From contig NC_009485.1 of the NCBI RefSeq assembly GCF_000015165.1, positions 6,281,501 through 6,345,500 of the forward strand: 64,000 bases of DNA. The letters run 5' to 3'. Source of the stretch: Bradyrhizobium sp. BTAi1 (GTDB taxonomy: Bacteria; Pseudomonadota; Alphaproteobacteria; Rhizobiales; Xanthobacteraceae). Both the position numbers and the translations under genes were made by a program. Positions 1-8,886 of this stretch are shown here, piece by piece (position 1 is the first letter of the stretch; every line of letters begins with the position of its first letter). The notes under the pieces were generated by a model that saw nothing but the letters and a program-made list of their open reading frames with translations, searched no databases and was not told where the DNA came from.

Positions 1-1574
1 AAGGTGAAGCGCACACCGGCTCCGGCCGACGTCAGCGCAACGCCATCGGACGGCCGAAAGCCGTCATTCCAGGCAAGCCCTGCATCGAAGAAGCTGTAGA
101 GCTGATAGCTCTTCAGATAGGCCCAGTTCGGCGTCTGCTCGAAGCGGACCTCGAACGTGCCGGCGATGCCGTTGTCGCCGCTGATCTCGGCGCTGCCATA
201 GCCACGACCATAGGACAGGCCGCCGAGATAGAATTGCTGGGAGTTATATAGCGGCCCCGAGGCAAGCTGGCCCGCGGCCGCAAGCTTCAGCGACCAGGCC
301 TCCGACAGCGCCTGATAGCGCGTGAACCAGCCGTTGACGACGGAGAAGCTCGGCGAAGCTCCCGCACGCGACGCCATGATATCGCCAGCCGGCGTCGCCC
401 CAAAGGCATTGAGCCCTTGCCGATAGGCGAGCGTCAGATAGCTGTCACCGCCGAGATCATCCTTCCAGCGGTAGTCCGACGTGAACGTCAAGGTACGGAT
501 ACGGTCACGATACCAGATGCCGAAGATGTCGCGCTCGGTCACGTCGCTGAAGGCGGCCGCCATCGTCAGATTCAACGATGCGCGTTGCGACTGGATCGGC
601 GCGATGCCACCGCGCAGCTCGACCGTCTCGGTCACGGTGTTGTCGTTGAAGCGACGCCTGATGTCGCCCGGCCGCACCTCGCTATACAGCGCAGAGGCGC
701 CGATATGCACCCCGTCGGTTCCGAGCGGAACGTCATAGGACAGTCGCCCGAACGCGAGCTGCCGCGGATCCCCCGGGGTCGTCGACAGGTTCGCCGTCAG
801 CGTGTCGCCCGGGAGCAGATAGGAGTTGAAGGCGGCCGTGGCATAGCTCTGCCAAGGGCCCACCGTCGACGATCCCATATTGTCGATGCCGGCGAAGCCG
901 TAGACGTGCCAGGTCTTGAGCTCGAGGATCAGGCGGAAACGGCCGGTGGTGCCGCCGATCTCCTCCAACGAGGAATCGACCAGGCGTACGCCGCCGCGGC
1001 TGTTGATCAGGAGCAACTGCCGCTCCAGCGTGGCAAGGCGCGAGGGCTGCTCGGCCAGCACCGGGCCAAGCATTGCACGGATTCCGAACTCCTCCGCACC
1101 GGGACCCTGCAGGCTGACCTCGGTGATGCTGCCCTCGATGATCTGGACCCGCACCGTGCCGTTGCTGACGTCCTGCGGCGGGATGATGGCCCGACTCAGA
1201 TGGAAGCCGGCGGCCCGGTAGAGATCGCTGATCGCGGTCGCAATGGCGGCGAGATCGGCCTGCGACACCGGCTTGCCGATATAGCTCTGATAGGCTGCCG
1301 CGAGCTGGTCCGCCGGCAGCGCCGACGCGCCCGTCAGCGTGACTCCGCGGAGGGTGAACAAGGTCTTACGATCGCCGCCCTTGTCTTGCGAGCCGAATGT
1401 CGGCGCGCGCGGGCGCGGCGGCAGCTGCTGTGCGGGACGCGACTGTTCGTCGAAATATTTCTCGGTCTGCCGGGGATCGAAGCTCGGCTGATTGACCTGC
1501 TGCGCATGACCGGGTGCCGCGCCCAGCAAGGCGGAGAACGCCATGCCCGCAGCGGCCGCGGTTCCCCTGAGCAT
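1..1574 (-). CDS. Two-partner secretion outer-membrane transporter (ShlB/FhaC/HecB family), 3' end cut by window
   Basis: Outer-membrane beta-barrel of the TpsB class, which exports a large TpsA partner such as an adhesin or haemolysin. Reading the minus strand gives a signal peptide (about residues 1-25, ending GHAQQ), a proline-rich linker, a POTRA domain (about 69-147, from TLFTLRGVTLTG to VQIIEGS) and then a ShlB-type barrel (TWHVYGFAGIDNMG onward). The frame is open to position 1, where it reads ALTSAGAGVRFT, close to the expected C-terminus of a roughly 550-residue family member. I prefer the ATG at 1574 because a clean signal peptide follows directly; an in-frame ATG at 1652 would add 26 basic residues. 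The TpsA partner is not in the window and would lie beyond position 1. Divergent from the FecR gene at 1782. Confidence 0.85.
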   Translation of the reverse strand, partial: MLRGTAAAAGMAFSALLGAAPGHAQQVNQPSFDPRQTEKYFDEQSRPAQQLPPRPRAPTFGSQDKGGDRKTLFTLRGVTLTGASALPADQLAAAYQSYIGKPVSQADLAAIATAISDLYRAAGFHLSRAIIPPQDVSNGTVRVQIIEGSITEVSLQGPGAEEFGIRAMLGPVLAEQPSRLATLERQLLLINSRGGVRLVDSSLEEIGGTTGRFRLILELKTWHVYGFAGIDNMGSSTVGPWQSYATAAFNSYLLPGDTLTANLSTTPGDPRQLAFGRLSYDVPLGTDGVHIGASALYSEVRPGDIRRRFNDNTVTETVELRGGIAPIQSQRASLNLTMAAAFSDVTERDIFGIWYRDRIRTLTFTSDYRWKDDLGGDSYLTLAYRQGLNAFGATPAGDIMASRAGASPSFSVVNGWFTRYQALSEAWSLKLAAAGQLASGPLYNSQQFYLGGLSYGRGYGSAEISGDNGIAGTFEVRFEQTPNWAYLKSYQLYSFFDAGLAWNDGFRPSDGVALTSAGAGVRFT

Positions 1575-1781
1575 GCGCGATGCGCGCGGCCCGGCGGCTC
1601 CGTCGCGCCGGCCCGCGTATTTCCCGACGCTCTCGACACAACGGCGACCCATGCCGTCGTTCTTAATTTGTTAAGGTCAATGAAGCGTAAACGCGGGAGG
1701 AAAACCTAGGCACAACTCATAAGGCTCTCTTGAAACATTTTGTCTAGTTTTGGGAGACAGCAACCGCCGCGAGTGTGGACC

Positions 1782-3086
1782 ATGTCAGCCAAGCGCTTCC
1801 TGTTACCGGCTCTGATGGCCGCGTTCGTTCTCGGTGCGGCCCCCGCCGCATTCGCGGCCGACGGCGAGCCGTGGCTGGTCAGCAAATTCTCGGGCGATGT
1901 CTGGGTCACAAGCTCGGGCGCCACGCAGGTTTCGCTCGGACGCGAGGACATGCTGAAGCCAGGAGACACGATCCGCACCGGGCCAAGCGGGCACGTGCGC
2001 CTCACGCGCGGCGCCGAGATGATGATGATCGGGCCGAACTCGGAGGTCGGTCTCCCGGCCGCAGCCAAGGACGGCATGGCGACGACGATCCTCCAGCGCG
2101 CCGGCTCGATCCTGCTCGAGGTCGAGAAGCGCAATGTTCAGCACTTCGAGGTCGAAACGCCCTATCTCGCCGCCGTGGTGAAGGGAACCAAGTTCAGCGT
2201 CACGATCAGCGGCCGCAACACCAGGGTCGAAGTCAGCCGCGGACAGGTTCAGGTATCAGACTTCAAGACCGGGCAGATCGCCCAGGTGATGCCCCGCCAA
2301 GCCGCCACGGCGTATGCAAGCGGTCGCGCGGGCCTTGTCCTGTCCGGCGCGGGCACATTCAGCCCGATCGAACAGGGCCGGCCGCGCACCCCGACCATCG
2401 ATCGCATCCCGGTGCCGAGAGACGGCCTGCGCGCGCCGCGCGATGCCAAAGGCGGCGTAATTCATGCGCTCAACGCCAGCGGCGCCGCGCTCCGTGCCGC
2501 GACGGCTACGCCTGCTCCGCAACATTCCGGACCAGCGTCTGCAACTGCAAGGCCGAACGTCGTCCGAATTTCGACCTCGATCGGTGAGGTCAACCTCAAC
2601 GTTCAGAAGGCGACGCGCGGCCTCGCCCATGGCGCGCACACGGCGACCGGAGGCGCTGGACGCAGTGCTGCCTGGAACGACCCGCGCAGCGGCAACGGCA
2701 ATGCGGCAAGCAGTTCGGCCACGAGCAGCGCGTTCGGAGATTCGTCGGTGGCAGCCGCAGTGACCGCCGCTGTCGGCTCGCCGGCCGCATCCGCCAGCAA
2801 TGGCAACGCCAACGCTGCCGCTAATCTCGCCGCCGCCAACGGCAACGGCAACGGCAACGGAAATGGGAACGGGAACGGAAACGGAAACGGAAACGGAAAC
2901 GGAAACGGAAATAACGGCAACGGCAATAACGGCAACGCGGGAAACAACGGTAACGGAAACAACGGCAACGGAAACAGCGGCAACGGAAACAGCGGCAACG
3001 GAAACGGAAACGGCGGCAGTAGTGACGACCATGGCAGCAATCGTGGCCGCGGTAATGCCTACGCCTACGGCCACAACAAGAACTGA
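1782..3086 (+). CDS. Secreted FecR-domain protein with Gly-Asn repeat tail
   Basis: Encodes 434 residues. A signal peptide (1-26, ending AAFAAD) is followed by a FecR-type beta-rich domain (about 60-165: GDTIRTGPSGHVRLTRGAEM, then VETPYLAAVVKGTKFSVTI). That family occurs in periplasmic sigma-regulator sensors and in cell-surface proteins. Here there is no anti-sigma transmembrane region and no sigma factor nearby, so a surface or periplasmic structural role is more likely than FecR signalling. The C-terminal third is low complexity: Ala/Ser-rich, then a long Asn-Gly repeat (about 350-420), then a His/Tyr/Asn tail. I chose the ATG at 1782 because the signal peptide follows; an in-frame start at 1740 adds an unrelated 14-residue extension. 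The CHASE2 gene follows on the same strand, and the TPS transporter gene is divergent. Confidence 0.8.
   Translation: MSAKRFLLPALMAAFVLGAAPAAFAADGEPWLVSKFSGDVWVTSSGATQVSLGREDMLKPGDTIRTGPSGHVRLTRGAEMMMIGPNSEVGLPAAAKDGMATTILQRAGSILLEVEKRNVQHFEVETPYLAAVVKGTKFSVTISGRNTRVEVSRGQVQVSDFKTGQIAQVMPRQAATAYASGRAGLVLSGAGTFSPIEQGRPRTPTIDRIPVPRDGLRAPRDAKGGVIHALNASGAALRAATATPAPQHSGPASATARPNVVRISTSIGEVNLNVQKATRGLAHGAHTATGGAGRSAAWNDPRSGNGNAASSSATSSAFGDSSVAAAVTAAVGSPAASASNGNANAAANLAAANGNGNGNGNGNGNGNGNGNGNGNGNNGNGNNGNAGNNGNGNNGNGNSGNGNSGNGNGNGGSSDDHGSNRGRGNAYAYGHNKN
2839..3018 (+). repeat. Hexanucleotide tandem repeat encoding (Asn-Gly)n
   Basis: Imperfect tandem array of the 6-bp unit AACGGN (AACGGC, AACGGA, AACGGG) inside the FecR gene, encoding alternating Asn-Gly with occasional Asn-Asn-Gly and Asn-Ser-Gly. 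The unit is a multiple of three, so gain or loss of copies would change tail length without a frameshift. The opposite strand reads as Pro-Phe/Pro-Leu and is a shadow. Confidence 0.85.
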
Positions 3087-3232
3087 TGCGACCGCCCGCG
3101 TAGCAAGGGCGCAATCGGATGAATGCGGACGACGTCGTTGGCGCGGATGAGCGCCGCGCAAATGGGGACACCAATGAAGCCGGGATCGCGCGGATGGAGG
3201 TCGGCGTGATCCGCGCAGAAGCGGGAGGGGGC

Positions 3233-5974
3233 ATGTTCAGGCGGTTTATGCCGCATATTCTGGTCGTCGTTGCGCTGCTCACCGTCGGCCTGTCCGGCGG
3301 TTACGAGCTCCTCAGCCATGCGCTGGTCGACCTGCGCTTCCGTCTCGACCGTCATCCAGCCAGCGGGGAGATCGCGGTCGTGGCCATCGACCCGCGCTCG
3401 ATCGAGGCTATCGGTGTCTGGCCGTGGCCGCGAACACATCATGCCCGCTTGGTGGAGCAGCTTCAGCGCGCCGGCGCACGCGACATCGCCCTCGACATCG
3501 ACTTCAGCGCGCCGTCAGACCCGGCCGCGGATCAGGCCTTTGTGGATGCGCTGCTCAGCACCAAGGGGGCCGTGGTGCTGCCGGCCTTCAAGCAGCTCAA
3601 GGACGCGGTCCTGTTCGCCAATCGGCCGCTGCCGCGGTTCGAACAGGAGGCGTGGTCCGCCTTCGTGAACATCGTGGTGGAGCGGGACGGCCGCGTCCGA
3701 AGCTATGCCTATGGCGATTACGACAAGGACAGCTTCCTGCAGTCGATGGGCGCGTTTCTCGCCGGCAGCAATGTCACCAGGGACACCACGTTCCTGATCG
3801 ACTACGGCATCGACCCGTCATCATTGCCAAGAGTGTCCTATGTCGATGTGCTGCACGGCGACGCGGCGGCGCTGGCCAAGCTCAAGGACAAGCGCGTCAT
3901 TGTCGGCTCGACCGCCGTCGAGCTCGGTGATCACTACAGCGTTCCGAATGGCCGCGTCCTGCCGGGCGCCGTGCTACAGGCGCTCGCGGCGGAATCGATC
4001 CTCCAGAACCGCACGCTGGTCCCGACATCGAGTGTGGCGACCGTCGCGGCTCTGCTGCTGATCGTCGTCACAATGCTGCTCAGCTGGCCGCATCTGTCGG
4101 CCGCGCGGCGCGCCCTGCTGGTCGGGATCCTCAGCATCACGATCGAGGTCGTGGCGCTGATTCTACATGATCGCTTCGCGCTGGTGTTCGACACCGCGCT
4201 GCTGCAGATCGCGCTGGTCGCCTATCTGGCGGCCACCGCGCTCGACGAGATCGACTTTCGCGGCCTGCTGCGCCATGTTGCCGAGAGCCGCTTCGAGCGG
4301 ATCGCGATGTCGATCGGCGACGGGCTGGTGTGCACCGACAAGGACAAGCACATCACCGTGTGGAATCCCGGCGCGGTCGCGATCTTCGGCTATGGCGCAG
4401 AGGAGATCATCGGTCAGCCTTTCGCGCGCTTGCGGGCGGACCGCAGCGACACGGACGACCTGTTCCCGCAGCAAGAAGCGGCACTGCCGGCCCCCCTATT
4501 GCCCGGCGGCGCGACGGTCGAATTCGAGGGCCGCCGCAAGGACGGCGAGGTCTTCCCGGTCGAGGCGAGCGTCTCGGCCTGGCAGGGCGCGGATGGTCTG
4601 CAATATGGCGTGATCCTGCGCGACATCTCGGTGCGGAAGCGCGAGGCGGAGCGCATTCGTTATCTGGCCGAGCACGATACTCTGACCGGGCTGATCAACC
4701 GCAACACGCTGCAGACCGAGCTTGCTGCGATGATCGAAACGGCAGATGCGGGAGCAGACCGGCTGGTGCTGCTCGTGATCGGCCTCGATGGGTTCCAGCA
4801 CATCAACGACATGCTGGGCCACGCCTTCGGCGATAGCGTGTTGCGTGCGGCCGCTGAGCGGCTGCGGAGCGAAATCGGCAGCATGGGCTGCGTCGCCCGG
4901 CTCAGCGGCGACGAATTCGCCGTCGCCATTCCCTCTTCCGCCATCGGCGGCACCGTGGCCGAACTCGCGGAGCACGTCTCACATCTGTTCGAAACACCGC
5001 TGGAAGCCGCCGCGCGGCAGCAGCGCGTCAAGATCACCCTTGGCGTCGCGGTTCATCCGGACGGTGGCCAGAGCGCGGACGAACTGCTCAGCAATGCCCA
5101 CCTCGCGCTGTGCCGCGCCAAGACCGACCGGCGCGGCAGCCACATGATCTTCGAGCCGGCGATCCGGCAGGAGCTGGAGCGGCGCCTCACCCTCGAAGCC
5201 GAGCTGGCGCTCGCCGTCGAACGCCGTGAATTCGAGCTGTTCTACCAGCCGCAGGTCGACCTCTCGAGCGGCCGCGTGATCGGCGCCGAAGCGCTGATCC
5301 GCTGGCGGCATCCGACGCGCGGCCTCGTGCCGCCCGGCGATTTCATCCCGGTGGTCAACACCTCGCCGTTGTCCGAAGCCGTTGCCACCTGGGTCATGGC
5401 GACCGCCTGCCGACAGGCACGGGAATGGCAGCTCGCCGGCCACGAGATCCGGGTCGGTATCAACCTGTCGCCGTCGCAGTTCCAGTCCGGCGATCTCGCC
5501 GCCTTCGTCAGCAAGCTGCTGACGGTCACCGGCGTGTCACCGGGCCTGATCGAGCTCGAAGTCACCGAGGACATTCTGCTGCATGACGAACCCGGCGTGC
5601 TGCAGACCTTCAACCGACTGCAGGCGCTCGGCGTCAGCCTGGTGTTCGACGATTTCGGCACCGGCTACGCAAGCCTCAGCTATCTCAAGAAATTCCCGCT
5701 GGACGGACTCAAGATCGACCGTTCCTTCGTTCGTGACGTGCTGACCCAGGCCGATGACGCCGCCATCGTCGGCTCCACCGTCAGCCTGAGCAGGCAGCTC
5801 AATCTGTCCGTCATCGCCGAAGGCATTGAGAACCAGGCGACGGCCGACTTCCTCCTCGCGCTCGGCTGCGAGCATGGCCAGGGCTATCACTTCGGCAAGC
5901 CGATGCCGGCCGCCGATTTCGAGCGCCGATTCCTGTCGGCGGACAACACGGCGCGGCAGGCCGGCGCGGCGTGA
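3233..5974 (+). CDS. CHASE2-PAS-GGDEF-EAL membrane protein (cyclic-di-GMP turnover)
   Basis: About 914 residues. N-terminal transmembrane helix (FMPHILVVVALLTVGLSGG), extracytoplasmic CHASE2 sensor (about 25-270), a cluster of transmembrane helices (about 275-345), PAS domain (about 350-470, ending at RDISVRKREAERI), GGDEF domain and EAL domain. The GGDEF signature reads SGDEF, an accepted active variant, with an upstream GLDGFQHINDMLGHAFGD motif. The EAL domain keeps EALIRW, NLSPSQF, EVTEDILL, DDFGTGYASL and IAEGIEN, so phosphodiesterase activity looks intact. The ATG at 3233 has GGAGGGGG just upstream and starts right before the first helix; a longer start at 3119 is possible. It may be cotranscribed with the FecR gene and may couple envelope sensing to surface attachment (inference). 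Confidence 0.9.
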   Translation: MFRRFMPHILVVVALLTVGLSGGYELLSHALVDLRFRLDRHPASGEIAVVAIDPRSIEAIGVWPWPRTHHARLVEQLQRAGARDIALDIDFSAPSDPAADQAFVDALLSTKGAVVLPAFKQLKDAVLFANRPLPRFEQEAWSAFVNIVVERDGRVRSYAYGDYDKDSFLQSMGAFLAGSNVTRDTTFLIDYGIDPSSLPRVSYVDVLHGDAAALAKLKDKRVIVGSTAVELGDHYSVPNGRVLPGAVLQALAAESILQNRTLVPTSSVATVAALLLIVVTMLLSWPHLSAARRALLVGILSITIEVVALILHDRFALVFDTALLQIALVAYLAATALDEIDFRGLLRHVAESRFERIAMSIGDGLVCTDKDKHITVWNPGAVAIFGYGAEEIIGQPFARLRADRSDTDDLFPQQEAALPAPLLPGGATVEFEGRRKDGEVFPVEASVSAWQGADGLQYGVILRDISVRKREAERIRYLAEHDTLTGLINRNTLQTELAAMIETADAGADRLVLLVIGLDGFQHINDMLGHAFGDSVLRAAAERLRSEIGSMGCVARLSGDEFAVAIPSSAIGGTVAELAEHVSHLFETPLEAAARQQRVKITLGVAVHPDGGQSADELLSNAHLALCRAKTDRRGSHMIFEPAIRQELERRLTLEAELALAVERREFELFYQPQVDLSSGRVIGAEALIRWRHPTRGLVPPGDFIPVVNTSPLSEAVATWVMATACRQAREWQLAGHEIRVGINLSPSQFQSGDLAAFVSKLLTVTGVSPGLIELEVTEDILLHDEPGVLQTFNRLQALGVSLVFDDFGTGYASLSYLKKFPLDGLKIDRSFVRDVLTQADDAAIVGSTVSLSRQLNLSVIAEGIENQATADFLLALGCEHGQGYHFGKPMPAADFERRFLSADNTARQAGAA

Positions 5975-5993
5975 ACGGGCGCTGAGGCCCGCC

Positions 5994-6920
5994 TCACCCG
6001 CCGCCTTTCTTGCCGCCCTTGCCTTCGCCTTCCAGCGCCTTGCGCACCGCCTTGAACTCGTCGAGCGCGGCGCCATCGACGCGCGGGAAATGCAGATCGA
6101 GCGCTTCCAGCGCGGCCACGATGGTCGATCCGATCACGACGCGGGCAAACCATTTGTGGTCGGCCGGGACGACATACCAGGGCGCATACGACGTCGAGGT
6201 GTGGCGCACGATGTCCTGGTAGACCGCCTGGTAGCGATGCCATTTGGCGCGCTCGGTGACGTCGCCCATCGAGAACTTCCAGTTCTTCGCCGGCTGCTCG
6301 AGCCGATCGAGAAAGCGCTCGCGCTGCTCCTCCTTGGAGATGTTGAGGAAGAACTTCAGGATCACGGTGCCGTTGCGCGTGAGGTAACGCTCAAAGGCGG
6401 AGATGTCCTCGAAGCGCTCGCGCCAGATGTTCTTGGTGACGAGCCGCGCCGGCAGCTTCTCGGCCTTCAGCACCTCGGGATGAACGCGCGTGACCAGGCA
6501 TTCTTCGTAGTAGGAGCGGTTGAAGATGCCGATGCGGCCGCGCTCCGGCAGAGCAAGCACGGTGCGCCACATGAAATCATGGTCGAGCTCCTTCGAGGTC
6601 GGCTGCTTGAACGAGGTGACCTCGCAGCCCTGGGGATTGACGCCCTCGAAGATGCTCTTGATCGCGCTGTCCTTGCCTGACGCGTCCATGCCCTGCAGCA
6701 GCACCAGCACCGACCAGCGGTCCTGGGCATAGAGCTTCTCCTGGAAGTCGGAGAGACGCTTGCGGTTCTGCTCGATGATGGCTTCGCCGTCCGGCTTGTC
6801 GAGACCGCCCTTCACCTTGGTCTTGTGCGACTTCAGGTGAAATTTGTGCCCGCCATCGATTCGGAACGGCGAAATGAAGCCGTCGAGCTCGGTGGCCAAG
6901 GTGCGGGCCTTCTTGCTCAT
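5994..6920 (-). CDS. ppk2: Polyphosphate kinase 2 family protein
   Basis: 308 residues of the PPK2 family, which transfers phosphate between polyphosphate and nucleotides. It has a Walker A loop GMDASGKD (77-84), a lid-region motif NRSYYEECLVTRVHPE (about 134-149) and the family segment FLNISKEEQRERFLDRL. Length and single-domain form fit class I, which usually favours nucleoside diphosphate phosphorylation; the exact preference cannot be read from sequence. The lysine/glycine-rich C-terminus (KGGKKGGG) is unstructured. Its ATG overlaps the stop of the Nudix gene (ATGA, 6917-6920), so the two are translationally coupled. Convergent with the CHASE2 gene across about 20 bp. Confidence 0.93.
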   Translation of the reverse strand: MSKKARTLATELDGFISPFRIDGGHKFHLKSHKTKVKGGLDKPDGEAIIEQNRKRLSDFQEKLYAQDRWSVLVLLQGMDASGKDSAIKSIFEGVNPQGCEVTSFKQPTSKELDHDFMWRTVLALPERGRIGIFNRSYYEECLVTRVHPEVLKAEKLPARLVTKNIWRERFEDISAFERYLTRNGTVILKFFLNISKEEQRERFLDRLEQPAKNWKFSMGDVTERAKWHRYQAVYQDIVRHTSTSYAPWYVVPADHKWFARVVIGSTIVAALEALDLHFPRVDGAALDEFKAVRKALEGEGKGGKKGGG

Positions 6921-7633
6921 GCGGAGCGCTCCGGTTCGCTGAACTGGGTGTTGAGAAAGGCGGTGACGAAATGCGGCATCGCCGCGGTCAGGTCTGCCCT
7001 GCTGCGGACCAGGCGGATCGCCGACAGTTCCGGCTCGTCCTGGGCGGCGAGATTGGCCTCGATGCGGCGTTTCAGGATCTCGCCGGTCTCGGCCGCATCG
7101 AGCACACGCATCAAGGCGATCGATGCCCCGGTCACGACGCAGTCCCAATGCGGCGATGCCTGATAGTCCGCAGGCGCAAGCCCGGTCTCCTCCTCGACCT
7201 CGCGGGCGACATTGGCGGCGAGATCGAGCGTGCCGTCGCGGACATCGTCGAGATCGGGCGTGCCAGCGGGAAAATACAGCCGGCCGGCATTGGCCGTATG
7301 CGCGCCCATCTCGCCGAGCACGAAGGCGCCGTCGGAGGCGCGCAGCGCGCCCATGCCGAAGCCGTTGAAGGCGGTGCGGTCCGGAAAGCCCCAGTCCCGC
7401 CACGCCAGCAGGCTGGCGAAATCCGCCTCGAAATAGCTGGCGGAGAACGTGCCGCCGTCGAAGCGGGCATCGCGCCCGAGCAGAATGCGGCCGTTCCACA
7501 GGCCGGGCTTCTCGCGCTGCCGCTCGGCGAAATGCGCCGCGATGTCGTCGCGGCGCTCACGCGCGAACGGCCAGTCCCAGGGCTCGACCTTGAGGTCGAG
7601 CGCGGTGACGCGATGGATGACGGCGCCCGTCAT
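6917..7633 (-). CDS. Nudix hydrolase
   Basis: 238 residues. The Nudix box lies at about 124-152 (GTPDLDDVRDG followed by REVEEETGL), with the metal-binding glutamates in REVEEE (144-149). Nudix enzymes cleave nucleoside diphosphates linked to another moiety; the substrate is not predictable here. The long N-terminal region (1-90) resembles plant and bacterial Nudix proteins with a pre-domain (GRILLGRDARFDGGTFSASYFE). It sits 3 bp after the ABC binding-protein gene and overlaps ppk2 by 4 bp, so it is probably in one transcript with both neighbours. Confidence 0.88.
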   Translation of the reverse strand: MTGAVIHRVTALDLKVEPWDWPFARERRDDIAAHFAERQREKPGLWNGRILLGRDARFDGGTFSASYFEADFASLLAWRDWGFPDRTAFNGFGMGALRASDGAFVLGEMGAHTANAGRLYFPAGTPDLDDVRDGTLDLAANVAREVEEETGLAPADYQASPHWDCVVTGASIALMRVLDAAETGEILKRRIEANLAAQDEPELSAIRLVRSRADLTAAMPHFVTAFLNTQFSEPERSA

Positions 7634-7636
7634 CCG

Positions 7637-8665
7637 CTATTTCGCGCCCGTGCCAGTCGTGCCCTTCGCCTGCTCGACGAACTTGTTGGTGAAGGTCTTG
7701 CTGACGTCGATATTGGCCTTGGCGACATCGGGCGAGCCGGTGCTGAACACCGCGAGCACGGCGTCGGCCCCCTTGGGATCCATCTTGCCGGTTTGCGAAT
7801 ACATCGGGATGGTGTTCTTCAGGGCGGCGAGATAGAGCGCCTTGTCCTTGCCGACCAGTTCCTCCGGCATCTTGGCCATGATCTCCTCCGGACTATGCGC
7901 ATGGATCCAGCCGAGCGTGGCGACGATCGCGTTGGTCAGCGCCTGCGTCTCCTTCTCATGGCCGGCAATCCACGCCACGGTCGAATACAGCGCCCCGCCC
8001 GGATATTCGCCGCCGAACACCTCCAGAGTATCGTGCTGGGTGCGGGTGTCGGAGAGGATCTTGAGATCCGGATGCGTGCCCTGCAGCACGGTGACGGAGG
8101 GATCGAGCATCACGGCGGCGTCGATCTGGCCCTGCTCCATCGCGGCGACCGCGGTGGCGCCGAGGCCGACGCCGATCACGGCGGTACCGGTCGGGTCGAG
8201 CCCGTTCTTCTTGAGCAGATATTTCAGGAAGAAATCGGTCGAGGAGCCGGGCGCGCTGACGCCGACCTTCTTGCCGGCGAGATCCTTGATCGAATTGATC
8301 TCCTTGTTGTGCGACGGCGACACCACCAGCACCAGGCCGGGATAGCGGTCATAGACCACGAAGGACTGCATCTCCTGCTTCTTGGCGGCGAGATTGACGC
8401 AATGATCGAAATAGCCGGAGACCACGTCGGCGCTGCCGCCGAGCACGGCCTTCAGCGCATCCGAGCCGCCCTTGAGATCCACCAGTTCGACGTCGAGCCC
8501 GGCCTTCTGATATTCGCCGAGCTGCTTGGCCAGCACCGTCGGCAGGTAGCACAGGCAGGCGCCGCCGCCGATCGCGACGGTGACCTTGCTCGCGGCGGTG
8601 GCGAGACCGGTGCTCAGGCCCAGCGCCAGCAGCGCGCCGGTGATCCGGCCGATGATCTTGTTCAT
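7637..8665 (-). CDS. ABC transporter substrate-binding protein, NMT1/THI5/SsuA type
   Basis: 342 residues, with a signal peptide (1-25, ending LATAAS) and a periplasmic binding fold of the NMT1/SsuA class. Recognisable elements are PTVLAKQLGEYQKAGLDVELVDL, GGSDALKAVLGGSADVVSGYFDH and the central VGVSAPGSSTDFFLKYLL. Members bind sulfonates, nitrate, taurine or pyrimidine precursors; the ligand is not clear here. The conserved double Cys in GGGACLCYLP is unusual in the usual apolar ligand pocket. Downstream of the cognate permease and ATPase on the same strand, separated from the permease by a palindromic repeat. Confidence 0.88.
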   Translation of the reverse strand: MNKIIGRITGALLALGLSTGLATAASKVTVAIGGGACLCYLPTVLAKQLGEYQKAGLDVELVDLKGGSDALKAVLGGSADVVSGYFDHCVNLAAKKQEMQSFVVYDRYPGLVLVVSPSHNKEINSIKDLAGKKVGVSAPGSSTDFFLKYLLKKNGLDPTGTAVIGVGLGATAVAAMEQGQIDAAVMLDPSVTVLQGTHPDLKILSDTRTQHDTLEVFGGEYPGGALYSTVAWIAGHEKETQALTNAIVATLGWIHAHSPEEIMAKMPEELVGKDKALYLAALKNTIPMYSQTGKMDPKGADAVLAVFSTGSPDVAKANIDVSKTFTNKFVEQAKGTTGTGAK

Positions 8666-8730
8666 GCGTTTCCTCCGTTCATGTCGTCGATCAGATTAGG
8701 CCCGTCGGCCATCAATGAGAAGGCGGCCCC

Positions 8731-8868
8731 AACTTCGCTGTCGTCCCTGCGAACCCAGCGACCCATAACCACAGGCCCTCGTTTGTGGCCGGCGCGACGA
8801 CCAATCTGTTCCAACCTCGAGATCACGCGGTATGGGTCCTCGCGTTCGCGGGGACGACAGCTGAGCGT
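8731..8868. repeat. Palindromic intergenic repeat (family CGTCCCTGCGAAC)
   Basis: Inverted arms of roughly 27 bp (starting TCGTCCCTGCGAACCCAG, and its near-complement ending CGCGGGGACGAC) surround a centre CCACAGG...CCTCGAGATC. It lies between the permease and binding-protein genes of one ABC operon. Repeats of this style are scattered in Bradyrhizobium genomes (general knowledge). It could fold in the transcript and uncouple binding-protein expression from the permease. Confidence 0.65.
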
Positions 8869-8886
8869 GATGAGACACCGCGCCCG

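Noticed and set aside
417..1709. 430-codon plus-strand ORF
   Set aside because: Antisense to the TPS transporter, whose minus-strand reading shows clear POTRA and barrel motifs; the ORF has random composition.
2839..3018. CRISPR-like array
   Set aside because: No spacers; units are contiguous 6-bp repeats in a coding frame.
2603..3040. Minus-strand Pro/Phe/Leu-rich ORF across the repeat
   Set aside because: Antisense shadow of the Asn-Gly hexamer repeat.
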